64,000 nt of DNA from Chiridota heheva (GCA_020152595.1 JAIGNY010001477.1:819001-883000); one strand, 5' to 3'. Numbered from the stretch's first letter, positions 1 through 10,990 are shown. Notes: generated from the letters alone by a model not told the origin. Made by a program: numbers and translations.

Positions 1-724
1 TCTTGAAGAGCAGGAATCCCAGTTGTCTAGAAATCCTGGTTTATCTAGTTATCCTGGTTTTCTAGATATCTTGGTTAATCCAATTATCTTGGTTTTCTAG
101 ATATCCTGGTTAATTCAGTTATCCTGGTTTTCTAGAAATCTTGAAGAGCAGGAATCCCAGTTGTCTAGAAATTCTGGTTTATCCAGTTATCCTGGTTTTC
201 TAGAAATCCTGCTTAATCCAGTTATCCTGGTTTTCTAGATATCCTGGTTAATCCAGTTATCCTGTTTTTTTAGAAATCAGTGTTTAATCCAGTTATTCTG
301 GTTTGAGAATCCTTGTTAATCCAGGTTTTTCACTTAATATGGTTAATTCAATTATTCCGGTTTTCTATAAATTCTGGTTAATACAGGAATCCCAGTTTTT
401 TAGAAATCCTGGGTAATCCAGTTATCCCTGTATTCCAGAAATCCTAGTTAAATCCAGTTATCTTGGTTTTCTAGAAATCAGTGTTTAATCCAGTTATTCT
501 AATTTGCTAGAAATCCTGGTTAATCCAGGTATTCCTTTGTTCTAGAAATCACTGTTTAATCCAGTTATCCCGTTTTTTCCGATATCCTGGTTAATCCAGT
601 TATCCTGGTTAATCCAGTTATCCTGGTTAATCCAGTTATCCTGGGTTTTCTATCAATCACTGTCTAATCCAGTTATCCCAGTTTTCTAGAAATCACTCTC
701 TAATCCAGTTACCCTGGTTTTCCA
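1..724. repeat. Degenerate tandem array, unit about 35 bp
   Basis: Many diverged copies of a unit built from the phrases AATCCAGTTATCCTGG and TTTTCTAGAAATCCTGG. Spacing varies because copies gain or lose the TTTTCTAGAAATC half. The array is cut by the left window edge and stops about 54 nt before the first MED14 exon. No open frame is maintained and no function is visible. It occupies the 3' end of the intron that precedes exon A. Confidence 0.9.
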
Positions 725-778
725 TGATCCGTGTTCAATATCTGTCATCACGTAACTTTTTCTTTCTTCATCCTAAAG

Positions 779-857
779 GTGAACTACATCCATCAGTTGG
801 TCCAGTCTCAGCTGTTTGGAGAGGAGAAGCCTCTGCGTGACATGTACACCTGCTTAC
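779..857 (+). CDS. MED14: MED14 exon A (first in window)
   Basis: Internal exon of Mediator subunit 14, the backbone subunit that bridges the head, middle and tail modules of the Mediator coactivator in the nucleus. It reads VNYIHQLVQSQLFGEEKPLR, then DMYTCL, close to the vertebrate segment IHQLVQSRLFADEKPLQDMY (recalled from the family). The acceptor is TTCTTCATCCTAAAG and the donor is C/GTATCC. It has 79 nt and ends in phase 1, completed by AT of the next exon to give His. It starts at a splice acceptor, so this is not the gene start: the N-terminal part lies to the left of the window. Confidence 0.95.
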
Positions 858-1439
858 GTATCCTTTAATTAAACTGACGTATACTGAACAGGAGTCAGAT
901 TTCTCACTGTTCTGCTGTTCCGAGAACAGTGCTTTTATGCAGGAACAGTGAATTTTCAAACATTACTGTTCCAGTGCAACATGGTTCGTTTTAAAAGCAT
1001 GTGGCATCAATGAACACTAACTTCATTTCTATTAAAAAAATTGCATGTTTTTATCAAGATTATCATAAAAACAAAATCTTCCAGTTAAAAAAGTTTTTCC
1101 CACCTTGCCTGCAATTGTTAGCACTTTAATCATGAATACACATATGCAAGGCTGCTTGCACGTATAGGCAAGTGGATTGTATACATCATGTACGTGTAAT
1201 ACTACTAACTGACATACATATTTGCACGTATTGAACAGTAAAGTAGTTGTAAATTAAGCCTATTTTGAAGAAAGGAATTTTTCCTGTTGTCTGCAAAAAG
1301 TTGAAGAGTGAAATCTGATATGGAACAGTATTATTTGAGAAAGTACTGTCCCATGGAGCAGTGGCGAAAAACTTAAATTTTGACCCCTCCTGGGATTTTG
1401 ACATTCATTCTGCCAACAAGAGCTTGTGATTAAAGTCTT

Positions 1440-1900
1440 TATTTATTCAGAAATTTGTTTTTTTGTGTTTCTTGGAAGTTACAAAGGGAGGGTTTTAAGC
1501 CTTCCATACAACCCCACCCCCTTGCAAACTGAAGGGGAGTAAGTATGTTAATCCTGTGACCTTTGAAATGCAAACCACCCTCATCCATATTCATGGAATT
1601 ATAGTTTCATGATTTGATGTGTCAGTCATGAAATATATATTCAGATATTTGATTATCTTAGTTTTCTTAAAGTTACAAAGGGAGGGATTTGATTGTTTTA
1701 TGGCAGGGAAGGTATGAACTATCTGAATGCATACACCCCCTCCCTTGCAAACCCTGACTGGAGTGAAGGGGTTGATATGTTAAACCTGTGACCTTGGCAA
1801 CTGCAAACCACTCACATGCATTCAAGCAAAGTATTCAATGTATTACAGCTTTGTGATTTATTGACAGTCTTGTTTGGACATCTGATTTCTACATTCTCCT
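1440..1900. repeat. Two-copy duplication, about 200 bp
   Basis: Two diverged copies, about 1470-1630 and 1660-1862, share GTTACAAAGGGAGGG, CACCCCCTTGCAAAC, a GGAGTGAAGGGG-like stretch and CCTGTGACCTT. They lie head to tail in the intron between exons A and B. The flanking intron (858-1440) shows nothing I recognise. Confidence 0.7.
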
Positions 1901-1918
1901 TAATTTTTGTGATCCCAG

Positions 1919-1962
1919 ATACTTTTTGCCAATCTCTACAGCTGGAAGTTCTACATTCTCAG
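1919..1962 (+). CDS. MED14: MED14 exon B
   Basis: A 44-nt exon that completes the split His codon and reads TFCQSLQLEVLHSQ, nearly identical to vertebrate SFCLSLQLEVLHSQ. The acceptor is GTGATCCCAG and the donor is CAG/GTTTCTTG. It enters in phase 1 and leaves in phase 0, which fits both neighbours. It belongs to the helical N-terminal (MED14-type) region that packs against the middle module. Confidence 0.94.
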
Positions 1963-1981
1963 GTTTCTTGATATTTTATTG

Positions 1982-2318
1982 AGGGGCTGTTGTTATGGGG
2001 CTCTTGTTTGGGGGCTGTTGTTATGGAGTTCTTGTTATGGGGCTCTTGTTATGGGGTTCTTGTTATGGGGCTCTTGTTTTGGGGCTCTTGTTATTGAATC
2101 TTGAAACAGGGTTCTTGTTTGGGGGCTGATGTTATGAGCTCTTGTTATGGGCTCTTGATACAGGGCCCATAATTGTGGGCTGTTGTTATGGAGCTCTTGT
2201 TATGGGGCTCTTGTTTTGGGGGTTTTGTTTTGGGGCTCTTGTTATGGGCTCTTGATACAGTGCTCTTGTTTGGGGCTGATGTTATGGAGCTCTTGTTATG
2301 GGGCTCTTGTTTTGGCTC
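1982..2318. repeat. Minisatellite, unit about 16 bp (TTGTTATGGGGCTC)
   Basis: Copies of GGGGCTCTTGTTATG with frequent T/G variants begin about 20 nt after the donor of exon B. Short open frames rich in Leu, Trp and Gly across it are repeat artefacts with no similarity to known proteins. Confidence 0.9.
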
Positions 2319-2604
2319 TTGTTCATCAATACTTAATAAATGCCTTTTACATGTTTCATGTCTTTTGCTGGGCTGAAAACCTGTTATTGCAAGGAGTCAA
2401 ATTGAAGACATAATATAGGCCCCAACTCAAGTTTTGTGACTGATATTAGTTCTTTATTTTTGGGCCGACCATTAGATGGTTTTGTAGTAGTTATTGTATA
2501 GCTAGAACCTGTTCCCTTAATATGTACAGTGCTAATGCAATTCGAACAGTACTGTACATGACTTGAAGAGCATTGACTCTAAATATAGGAAAAACTGTGG
2601 CAGT

Positions 2605-2668
2605 GAAAAGCGACAATTTTTTTTTTTTGTAAGCGCCCTGGGTGCTTATCACGTAGAATACGGTAGCT
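2605..2668 (-). mobile_element. Terminal fragment of TA-flanked MITE
   Basis: The stretch GCGCCCTGGGTGCTTATCACGTAGAATACGG matches the terminal part of the element annotated at 9513-9778 and 31345-31683 (GGGTGCTTAT then a diverged AATAC end). Only one end is recognisable here. Confidence 0.55.
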
Positions 2669-3247
2669 TGAAAGTGGAGTAGCTCAGCTGAGTTATGCTT
2701 CTATGTGAATGGTACCATGTTGGACTCATGCCACGAGTACTGCATTTTGTCTATGAACAAAACAATTTACTCTACTTGCTCCAGTCCACTCAGCTTACAT
2801 TAGAAATGGCTGTGCTGAAAACCAGAAACATCTCAACCTGCCCTCGAATGGAGCAGGGACGGTCGAAGATAAAGTTATATATGTCTTTGTTTTCCAAACC
2901 ACAAAACTTTATACAGTTTCACCTCTCCAAGGCTCCTTCAAGATAACAACGACTCCTACTGGTGTTACATGGTATTTTTAGTCACACACATCTGAATATA
3001 ATGGCAATCCTTTGTAATAAAAGTAGTACCTGTAATCAATGCTGGCATTGTTTGTCTTTGCTGCTGGGACTATGAGCATAGACCTATTTGTACCTCAATG
3101 TTATGATGCAAAGTTAATCTTGTGAAATGATGTGGTTAATTTGTTGCTTCAAAATTGCATGCCAAATTTTTAAGCAGTGACTTTACTAACGTAATAGACA
3201 GAAGATGAGCACCAATCTGACAGGTCTTTATGGCCAGCTTATGGATT
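2669..3247. other. Intron sequence with no recognised feature
   Basis: Intron between exons B and C. It contains an 83-codon open frame at 2695-2946 with no recognisable similarity. Part of it (about 2750-2790, with CTCCAGTCCACTCAGCTT) weakly resembles the body of the SINE annotated at 43925, but I do not claim a copy. Confidence 0.5.
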
Positions 3248-3625
3248 TAAAGGATTAGTTCAGGGGTCAAGCAAATCCATCTAATACGAAAGAGGGTTTC
3301 AGAAGAAACAAAATGGAGAAGAAAACATTGCAAAATCTTATTCCGTTAAGGAGATATTTAAGTTTGGTGTCATTTGTGTAGAAATGACTGAGATCAGACT
3401 AGTTGTGATATCACAGCCTCAAATTCCTCAAAGCCTTAATAAGTTCTATCATATTTTGTCCTTTAATTTTGTGGCTTAAAAACTATTGGATATGTCAGGA
3501 AAGTAGTAAAACAGAATCTACTAAGAATAATTATAATTTAACACCTGAAGAAAGTTTGAGGAAAAATATTTGAAATAGGAAAAAAGTTAAATATATTTTC
3601 TTTAAAATACATTAAAGAGGGAGGG
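3248..3625 (+). mobile_element. TTAA-flanked MITE family T, left part
   Basis: Begins TTTAAAGGATTAGTTCAGG and continues GGTCAAGC, AACAAAATGGAGAAG, ATTCCGTTAAGGAGAT and CACCTGAAGAAAGTTTGAGG, parallel to the full copy at 41478-42023. The right end is missing; a purine-rich stretch GAGGGAGGGAAGGG follows. This is the most abundant dispersed family in the window (about nine partial or full copies). The TTAA borders suggest piggyBac-type mobilisation; no transposase is present. Confidence 0.8.
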
Positions 3626-4118
3626 AAGGGAGAGGGGCTTACTGTCTAGTACATTCAAACAACATTTTCCAAAATTGTGTATGGAATTTGCTAGACAATA
3701 GAAATGAAGTGAATCTACTGCTGTGCCACCTAATGGTTGTATATGTCCTGCAGTTTCAGGCATAAGAATAAGCAAGTTGATAGAGGAGATAAGGTTTTGG
3801 TCATTTGAGCATATGACTGAGATGATGGGAGTTCCAGGTTCAAGTCAGCAACGAATTTACTCGTGATTATTCAACAGGTATGCAAGAAGATACACTGACA
3901 TCAAGCGTAAATGTTGGACATCTACATTTCACCTTCTCCCTACACTGCCTTTGTGAAAAGTGGCAAATAGCGGGGTGGTGCTCACCATCCATCGAATAAG
4001 GACGTTAAACGGTGTTTCCGATGGTAGGGTTCCTCACCACCTACCTGGTCCTCTCATCACTTCTCAAAAAAGCTGGGTGAAATCCACATGTTCATCCTCT
4101 TCTGATCGAAATTCAGTA

Positions 4119-4474
4119 ACTGGCATTGTCAGCTTGGCATTGTCAGCTTGGCATTGTCAGCTTGGCATTGTCAGCTTGGCATTGTCAGCTTGGCATTGTC
4201 AGCTTGGCATTGTCAGCTTGGCATTGTCAGCTTGGCATTGTCAGCTTGGCATTGTCAGCTTGGCATTGTCAGCTTGGCATTGTCAGTTTTGGCATTGTCA
4301 GCTTGGCATTGTCAGCTTGGCATTGTCAGCTTGGCAGTTTGGCATTGGCAGTTTGGCATTGTCAGCCTGGCATTGTCAGCCTGGCATTGTCAGCTTGGCA
4401 TTGTCAGCTTGACATTGTCAGCTTGGCATAATCAGCTTGGCATTGTCAGCTGGGCATTGTCAGCTTGACATTGC
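4119..4474. repeat. Minisatellite, 14-bp unit (CTTGGCATTGTCAG)
   Basis: About 25 copies, nearly identical in the left two thirds and more diverged on the right (TTTTGG, CAGTTTGGCATTGG variants). Because 14 is not a multiple of three, all three + frames stay open over long stretches and give overlapping Ala/Leu/Ser/Trp/Cys-rich phantom ORFs. The preceding 3626-4118 is unannotated intron. Confidence 0.95.
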
Positions 4475-4678
4475 AAAACTAGTATTGATGTTGTTGCAGA
4501 GTTCCCAATCGCAGAAGGATCATCACATACAAACAAGTTGTAAATGTTCTGATTTGATGGGATTTGTGTATTTTTCCCGATAGAAATCACCTAAAAGAAA
4601 ATCTGGAAAGAAAGTTCATTCTAAGTATCTATATTATTTTATCCAAATTAAAGATATTAAACTGTTTTGTTTTTCTAG

Positions 4679-4767
4679 GTAATGAGATTAATTAAGGATA
4701 GATGGAGTGAACACATCACTGTGGAGAAGTACCTTGTGGGCCAATCACTGACTCTCCTATATTGGAG
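4679..4767 (+). CDS. MED14: MED14 exon C
   Basis: An 89-nt exon reading VMRLIKDRWSEHITVEKYLV, then GQSLTLLYW, aligned to vertebrate LMLIRERWGDLVQVERYHAGKCLSLSVW. The acceptor is TTTTGTTTTTCTAG and the donor is GAG/GTAAGG. It enters in phase 0 and exits in phase 2, and the next exon supplies the last base of an Arg codon. It is part of the repeated beta/helical backbone of MED14. Confidence 0.94.
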
Positions 4768-6024
4768 GTAAGGCGGAACAGGGTTATATTCATGAATAAC
4801 TCCCTTTAAGTTAGTGTGGGATATGTGCCAAACGAGATAATGTTTGAAATATCTCCATCGGGATATGATATCTTAAACGAGATATCAAAACTCATCATTC
4901 CATTCAGGCCTCAAGTTGTGCTTTCTCTTTGCATAATTTATGCATGATTGATAAAAGTCAAATTTCAATTTTAAACTAAAATTTGTTTTACAGAAACTTG
5001 ATCTATCAATATTCACATTTTTAGTTACAGACCCTCCACTTGCTTTCACCAGTTTTGCCACACTTTGATGGATATCGCTAACCCCTGGTGAAATGAAATA
5101 AAACTACTAGGCCTTTAATGAATATTCATAACTTGATGCAGAAATTTTCCTATTTGTGCGCAAATTTATTTGAATAATTCATTTTGGAACACTGAAATAT
5201 TCAGGTTGTTATCCCAATGGGGATATATTTGATATTCCCAATGGGATATTATAGCCCATTCTGGATATCAATGTAAACTAAGATGCAGCTTTACTCAATT
5301 GGGATATAATATCCTGATTGGAGGTTATGTCACACTGTAAGTATCACATGGGAGGAGAATAGGTCATAGGCCTCTGGCATGGTGAGGGGTAGGTATATAA
5401 CCCTAATCACACAAGAGGCATGTAGACCACAGGTGCCAACAAGCCTCCATGTATGGGAGTAGACCATTGGCATAAGGCTGTAATTCTCATGCATAAAGGA
5501 GGAAAGGGGGGGGGGGGGGTACATGACTTCTTATCCAAAAAGTGTGTGTGGGGGGGGAAGAGGCAGAGTCCCCCCAAATTTACTGAAAATTGGATATTCT
5601 ACTGAAAAAAGAGGAGACATGTCCCCCAGGATATATGGCCCTACCCTGGGGTAGACAGAGATTTAATCAACAGGAAGTATAATCATATTGGAATGTGTGT
5701 TATGAGCCTATTCGTTCCTAATTAGTATAGCTAATGAAAAAATTGAGGAAATTTGAAGGAGTCAAAAAAGAGTAGTTTGTTAGAACCACCTGGATTCACC
5801 TCGTGCAACCTCTAAAAGGCAATGATAAATATAATTATATATTTATATACAACCAAAGATACAAAGTGAAGTATTAGCAATGGTTGAAAGGAAAAATGTT
5901 TATGCATTTAAAATTCCCCAATAATGCTTGTAAAACGATTATGTTATATAGACATTATGATCAAGAAGGCACATTAAAATTGTGTCCTAAACACCCGATC
6001 ATTAATATAAAACTGGTCGGGTGA
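4768..6024. other. Intron with ATATC palindromes, otherwise unrecognised
   Basis: At 4855-4890 and 5205-5325 there are several GGGATAT/ATATCCC and GATATC motifs that form local palindromes. At 4780-4805 a hairpin GTTATATTCATGAATAAC lies just after the donor of exon C. At 5508-5519 there is an uninterrupted G run and at 5550 a second one. Possibly an old MITE, but I see no defined ends. Confidence 0.4.
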
Positions 6025-6244
6025 TCAAATTACGTATCGCCAGTGCACCACAACTGGTTATCAAAGGCCGTGGACATTGACTTGGTTGTCGATGTTATGT
6101 CTGTCCGTACGTCGTACCTGTGTTCTCGCCCGGGTCGTATTAAGCGTTTCGTGATAGCATTTGTACTATCATAACCGAATACGCAGGCGACGACCCCGTC
6201 ATTGTAATTGTGTGTTCAACTCTCTCTCTCTCTCAAATTACGTA
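6025..6244 (+). mobile_element. SINE-1, 5'-truncated, with 12-bp target duplication
   Basis: The body begins in CAGTGCACCACAACTGG and runs through GTTGTCGATGTTATGTCTGT, CGTATTAAGCGTTTCGTGAT and GCAGGCGACGACCCCGTCAT to a CT-rich tail. It is flanked by perfect direct repeats TCAAATTACGTA at 6025-6036 and 6233-6244. The tRNA-like head present in the 59508 copy is missing here, so this is a truncated retroposition product. The intact duplication shows a fairly recent insertion. Confidence 0.92.
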
Positions 6245-6614
6245 CCCCCGCTTCCGATTTGCATTGCTTGCTTACTCGCTCGTTAAATCATAGGATACAA
6301 GTTTTCATGCTCCGCGACGTGATTCATGCATGAGTGATTAAGTTTTTATGCATGCAATCGTGTCCAGAAATTACCCGGCTATGCTTGAAAGGCGATATTA
6401 CTTATGCGGGTTTTTCCAATTAGTGGAGGTGGGATGCTGCATGCATTATTAGACAGGTATACCCCCAGTTTGGACAAGTTTTCAATGCGGTGGCTTGATT
6501 ATCGTGGATGAGAATAAAAGAACCAAAACACTTAGCATGCAAACCATACAGAGGAAAGGATTGTGGGTGTTGTAGTTATTGGAAGATGGAGCTACTTTTT
6601 GTTATTTCTTTATG

Positions 6615-6892
6615 GAAATATCTCTGCCCACAACTCAGTAGCCGAACTCTTCCAAAAAAATCCTCCGGATAAAATTATCTCCTTCCTTTATCATGCTTCC
6701 CTTTATAACCATATTTAGTCCTTCTTCCCCACCCCCCCTCTCTTTACATTATTTTTTCACCCATACACCTCTCTCGATCCCAGCTTTCTGGCTTTTAGTT
6801 CTCGTGTTTCTCTCAATCTCCCCCTGTTTACCCTCCTTCCTACCTCTGGAATGATCTAACCTCTCAGGCACAATTTGACTCTTGCTGTTGTG
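6615..6892 (+). mobile_element. LINE family R, 3' end fragment
   Basis: Matches the end of the RNase H-bearing LINE at 45070-45800: CACAACTCAGTAGCCGA, ACTCTTCCAAAAAAATCCTC, CCATATTTAGTCCTTCTTCC, CTTTCTGGCTTTTAG and the terminal ATCTAACCTCTCAGGCACAA. It ends within GCTGTTGTGG, losing the last bases of the family's 3' end, and stops only about 24 nt before the acceptor of exon D. Sense orientation to MED14. Confidence 0.88.
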
Positions 6893-6916
6893 GAAATATT
6901 ATTATTTTTTTTTAAG

Positions 6917-7067
6917 GGCTCAAAACTTCAACAGTATGCCTAAGAAACAGAGTCAATACAAGATTACAGTGAGCATCAACAACTCTGACGTAGCCAAGCC
7001 TTTACACGTGGTGCACACACCCCCGCTGGAACCAGAAGATGCCAAGAGGGTCGGCCAAGCTATCAGG
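6917..7067 (+). CDS. MED14: MED14 exon D
   Basis: A 151-nt exon. After completing Arg it reads AQNFNSMPKKQSQYKITVSI, then NNSDVAKPLHVVHTPPLEPE and DAKRVGQAIR. This matches vertebrate [26 protein letters not shown]. The acceptor lies after a T-rich run ending TTTTTAAG and the donor is AGG/GTAAGA. It enters in phase 2 and exits in phase 0. The coding strand is conserved, while the sequence immediately upstream is LINE-derived. Confidence 0.95.
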
Positions 7068-8333
7068 GTAAGACTACGTATTATATCAAATCCTTTGTGC
7101 TCTGACTTTAGCGTTCTGACGTGATTATTATTAATATTTTAGATAACAATAACTGTACAGTTTGATTTCATACTTGAAGATTTTAAAGATATCAAAATGT
7201 TGTATTAAGATTTTTGAATGCTTTCACTTATTTTTTTCTTTTAAAGTCCTCTTTCGTATAAGATAGACATGCATGACCACTGAACTAATCCTTTAAGGAC
7301 AATATTATGATTTCATTGACGCCGCCAGTATCCTCCTCCCCACCTCACTATCTTAATCATCCTCCCCTCCCACTCCCCATTCAATGTTGAAATGACGTTA
7401 AAACATAAAGAAATCAATCATTGAAAAGGGGGTAGAGAGTTACAATTCTCGGGAAAAATATTCAAGAAACCTAAAACTATAACATATGTAGTTCTCATAA
7501 CGCTGAATTGTTCCTTCAGTTTTGTCCAAGGTTGTAGATGCACCTGATTATTTCGCAGCATTCCTTAAAAGTCCGTGGACATGGAAAAATTCCTATATTG
7601 GTTAAAAGAATATGAAAATTGAGAACACAATCAGTTTTTGAATTTTTGAAAATAGCACTTTTAGGTTTTCAGTTATGGTTGGTCAAAAATTGATTAATGG
7701 TATATTTGTGACTGGGCAGAGAGCTTGAAATCTTCATGTATTTATTCAAATTTGGTTCCTAAATTGTGAATTTTTCTTCACCATTTTTTTTCTTTTCCCA
7801 AACTTCTTGTATATAAAAATAAACTTGCTTGAGCACTGAAATAATCCTTTTAACCCAGGGGTTCTAAACGTGACAAAAAAATTATCAGAAAGTTTTTTTT
7901 CCTCAAAATTATTTTTCACAACTTTTCTTTCGTTTTCTACCACTACAAGTTTAGTTTATATGAATGTTAAGACAATAAACATTTCAATAATAAAGTCAAA
8001 ATGAATAAATTTGACAAAAATATGCAAATGATACCAAGATCACTGCTGTGGGTCTATTTGACAAAGAAATATATTTTTTGAAAAAGTATGTCCCCAATTG
8101 AGCGTGACACACTTGGTCTGGATATTTAAGGGTTAAGGGAGTTTTCATTTTCATATATATGACAGAGAACTATTAAAAAAACAATTTGGTGTAAAAATAA
8201 ACTTGTTTTGTTTTGGAGTTATTATGTTGTAAAGATTTCACCAGTGTAACCTTGCAATGTAAAATGTGATGGCATAAAAGCAGAACCAAGACAAATCTGA
8301 TGTATTTGTATAAAACAGAAAAAAATGTTCTCT
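7068..8333. other. Intron; one MITE-T end, otherwise unrecognised
   Basis: At about 7235-7297 the string AAAGTCCTCTTTCGTATAAG, then AGATAGACATGC, ending ACTGAACTAATCCTTTAA, is a right end of the TTAA-flanked family T. About 7620-8110 is AT-rich and shares phrases (for example AACTTTCTTTTCGTTTTCTACC complement) with 36720-36910, so an old dispersed repeat is likely. No exon or RNA gene seen. Confidence 0.5.
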
Positions 8334-8600
8334 TAAAGGAATATTCCCATGGATTTTCATTTTTTTATATATAATAGAGCCCAATTTTAGAGTCAAAGTG
8401 GTGAAAAAACTATGTTAATAATATCTTATTCCGTTTAGAAGTTACAAAATTTTAAAGTAGTTTTGAATTTGGACAAAAGTGACTGATTGGCAACATCTGT
8501 GATGTCATAGATACAATTTCAACAAAACTTTTTGTATTTCTTTAAAAATGATTTGGATATTTTTTATCATTGTAAATGTGATGTACACCAAGAAAAAACA
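8334..8600 (+). mobile_element. Dispersed element family G, left end
   Basis: Begins TTAAAGGAATATTCCCATGG and continues into a body ending CTGATTGGCAACATCTG, GATGTCATAGATACAATTTC and TTTTGTATTTCTTTAAAAATG. The same body occurs at about 13980-14745, 38210-38730 and 39200-39420. The copy is interrupted on the right by the 21-bp minisatellite. Confidence 0.65.
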
Positions 8601-8604
8601 AAAA

Positions 8605-9353
8605 ACTGAATTGCCCTGTTTTACCACTGAATTGCCCTGTTTTACCACTGAATTGCCCTGTTTTACCACTGAAATTCCCTGTTTTACCACTAAATTTCCC
8701 TGTTTTACCACTGAATTTTGCTGTTTTACCACTGAATTACCCTGTTTTACTAGTAATCTATCCTGTTTTACCACTGAATTGCCCTGTTTTACCACTGAAT
8801 TGCCCTGTTTTACCACTGAATTGCCCTGTTTTACCACTGAATTGCCCTGTTTTACCACTGAATTGCCCTGTTTTACCACTGAATTGCCGTTTTACCACTG
8901 AATTTCCCTGTTTTGCCACTGAATTGCCCTGTTTTACCACTGATTTACCCTGTTTTATTACTGAATTTCCCTGTTTTACCACTGAATTGCCCTGTTTTAC
9001 CACTGACTTTCCCTGTTTTACCACTAAATTTACCTGTTTTACCACTAAATTTCGCTGTTTTACCACTGAATTACCCTGTTTTACTAGTAATTTACCCTGT
9101 TTTACCACTGAATTGCCCTGTTTTACCACTGAATTGCCCTGTTTTACCACTGAATTGCCCTGTTTTACCACTGAATTGCCCTGTTTTACCACTGAATTGC
9201 CCTGTTTTACCACTGAATTGCCCTGTTTTACCACTGAATTGCCCTGTTTTACCACTGAATTGCCCTGTTCTACCACTGGATTGCCCTGTTTTACCACTGA
9301 ATTGCCCTGTTTTACCACTGATTTACCCTTTTCACTACTGAATTACCCTTTTT
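8605..9353. repeat. Minisatellite, 21-bp unit (TGAATTGCCCTGTTTTACCAC)
   Basis: About 35 copies. Variant units (TTTACTAGTAATCTACC, TTCGCTGTTTTACC) recur at two places, near 8748 and 9083, in the same order, which points to internal segmental duplication. The unit is a multiple of three, so long phantom frames exist on both strands (periodic LPCFTTE on +, KQGNSVV on -). The array ends about 66 nt before the acceptor of exon E. Confidence 0.95.
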
Positions 9354-9419
9354 AAGGTCAGATATCTGAATATCATTGAGAGATGCTTCTTCAGCTGTTT
9401 TTTATATTTGTCTTTCTAG

Positions 9420-9488
9420 TGTGAAAGACTGTCTATTGAAAGGCTGTTGGTAGAAACTATCTTGGTCCGATCAAAAATGAAATTACAG
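9420..9488 (+). CDS. MED14: MED14 exon E
   Basis: A 69-nt exon, 23 codons, phase 0 at both ends. It reads CERLSIERLLVETILVRSKM, then KLQ, aligned to vertebrate DHLSIEKLLIDSVHARAHQKLQ. The acceptor is TTGTCTTTCTAG and the donor is CAG/GTAAGT. It lies between a 21-bp minisatellite and a MITE, both within 70 nt. Confidence 0.94.
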
Positions 9489-9512
9489 GTAAGTTGTAAA
9501 TTAATAATTGAA

Positions 9513-9778
9513 TATACTGTATTCAACATAATAAGCACCCAGGGCACTTGAAAAAATATAATTGCACCAATTTTTAGGCTTGAAGTTTCTTCCTAATAAG
9601 TGCCTAGTCTCGATAGTTCTATTCATTTTAACATATATAAGTGAACTGGTTCTATACTACCATTAGCCCAATGGCATTCATTATTTATTGATGTTGGGAA
9701 TCTGATATGTTATTGGTCAAAAAATCTTGGGTGGGCGCTTATTAGAGCATGGGGTCTTATTGCATTGAATACAGTATA
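9513..9778 (+). mobile_element. MITE family M with about 35-bp inverted ends (TA borders)
   Basis: The left end TATACTGTATTCAACATAAT and right end ATTGCATTGAATACAGTATA are inverted repeats, extended by AAGCACCC on the left and GGGCGCTTATT on the right. The outermost TA could be a TA target duplication, as in Tc1/mariner-type elements. It is non-autonomous: no transposase frame. It lies 24 nt after the donor of exon E. A reverse-oriented copy is at 31345-31683. Confidence 0.75.
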
Positions 9779-9894
9779 TGCTGTTTATAAAAGAGTACAG
9801 CATTGCACAAGATAACATTTACTTGCTTCATCGCCTGGTACTCAAGATACATGGCTAAGAAAATTTGTGGGACCACCATGGAAATCGGTTTGTC

Positions 9895-10135
9895 ATCGAC
9901 TTTGATATGCTATATATTTAGTCCTCTTCTCCCACCCCCTCTACCTACTTTTGCCTTTTTTTAGCACCCCTGCAACTTCCTCTCTTGATCCCAGCTTCCT
10001 GGCTTTTAGCTTTTAGTCCCCGTACTTCTCTCAGACTCATCCTATTTTCTTTTCTTCCTACCTCTGGAATGATCTAACCTCTCAGGCACAATTTGACCCT
10101 TGCTGTTGTGGTGCCGTTGGGCCTTCATTAAACAA
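9895..10135 (+). mobile_element. LINE family R, 3' end fragment
   Basis: Shares with the copies at 6615 and 45070: ATATTTAGTCCTCTTCTCCC, CTTCCTGGCTTTTAG, CTACCTCTGGAATGATCTAA, CCTCTCAGGCACAATTTGAC and the tail GGTGCCGTTGGGCCTTCATT, then AAACAAAC. Sense orientation, 5'-truncated as expected for target-primed reverse transcription. Confidence 0.88.
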
Positions 10136-10287
10136 ACTATGTTACCAATGAAGAAAAATATTTTCTGGATATAGATTTCATTAACAAATATTTAGCAGAT
10201 TTATTCCATTTGTTTAAACTATATGATATAGAATACAATTATTTTGTGAAGATGCTTTATTAGGGCACAAATTTCTGCAAATGACAT

Positions 10288-10352
10288 CATAATAGAGTGG
10301 TTATGTAGAGTGGTTATGTAGAGTGGTTATGTACAGTGATTATGTAGAGTGA
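10288..10352. repeat. Short tandem repeat, 15-bp unit (AGAGTGGTTATGTAG)
   Basis: About four copies, the last with A/G changes (ACAGTGATTATGTAG). Confidence 0.85.
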
Positions 10353-10394
10353 GAAATACAGCACCATTGGTACCAGACATTTCTCAGGTCACCA

Positions 10395-10990
10395 GACAGA
10401 AAAAGAGGAGGAAAAGAAAGTTAAAAGGAAAAAGGGGAAGAAAATGGAGAAAAACAGAAGGAAAGAGGTAAAAATGGAAGGAAAGGGGAAGAAAAGGGGC
10501 AAATGGGAGGAAAGGGAGAAAAATGGAAGAAAAGGGGAAGAAAAGGGGGAAATGGAAGGAAATGGGATAAAAGGGCAAAAATGGAAGGAAATGGGAACAA
10601 AAGAGGAAAATGGAAGGAAAGAGGGAAAGAAAGGGGAAGAAAAAGGGGAAATTGGAAGGAAAGGGGAAGAAAAGGGGGAAATTAAAAGAAAAAGAGGGGA
10701 AGAAAATGGGGGAAATGGAAAGAAATTTGGAAGAAAATTTGAAAATGGAAGAAAAGGAGAAAATGGAAGGAAAGGGGAAGAAAAAGGAGAAGAAAGGGGG
10801 AAATGGAAGGAAAAGAGGAAGAAAATGGAAAGGAGGTAGAAAACGGACGGGAGGAAGGAAAGGATAAGAAAAAGGAGAAAATGAAAGGGGGAAGAAAAGG
10901 GGGGGGGGGAAATGGAAAGAAAAGGGGGACAAAATGGAAGGAAAAGCCAGAAGAAAAGGTGTGAAAGAATGAAATAAGAAAAAACAGAAA
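10395..10990. repeat. Polypurine tract (GGAAGGAAAGGGGAAGAAAA), about 600 bp
   Basis: Almost pure A/G on the + strand, with only scattered T in AAATGG. The period is irregular (about 12-22 bp). Sequences of this type can adopt intramolecular triplex (H-DNA) structures and hinder polymerases; that is known for such tracts, not shown here. The apparent Lys/Glu/Gly-rich and Phe/Pro/Ser-rich ORFs on the two strands are composition artefacts. Confidence 0.95.

Noticed and set aside
8505-9355. Repeat ORFs on both strands (KQGNSVV / LPCFTTE)
   Set aside because: 21-bp minisatellite in an intron just upstream of MED14 exon E; both strands open equally, which is not coding behaviour.
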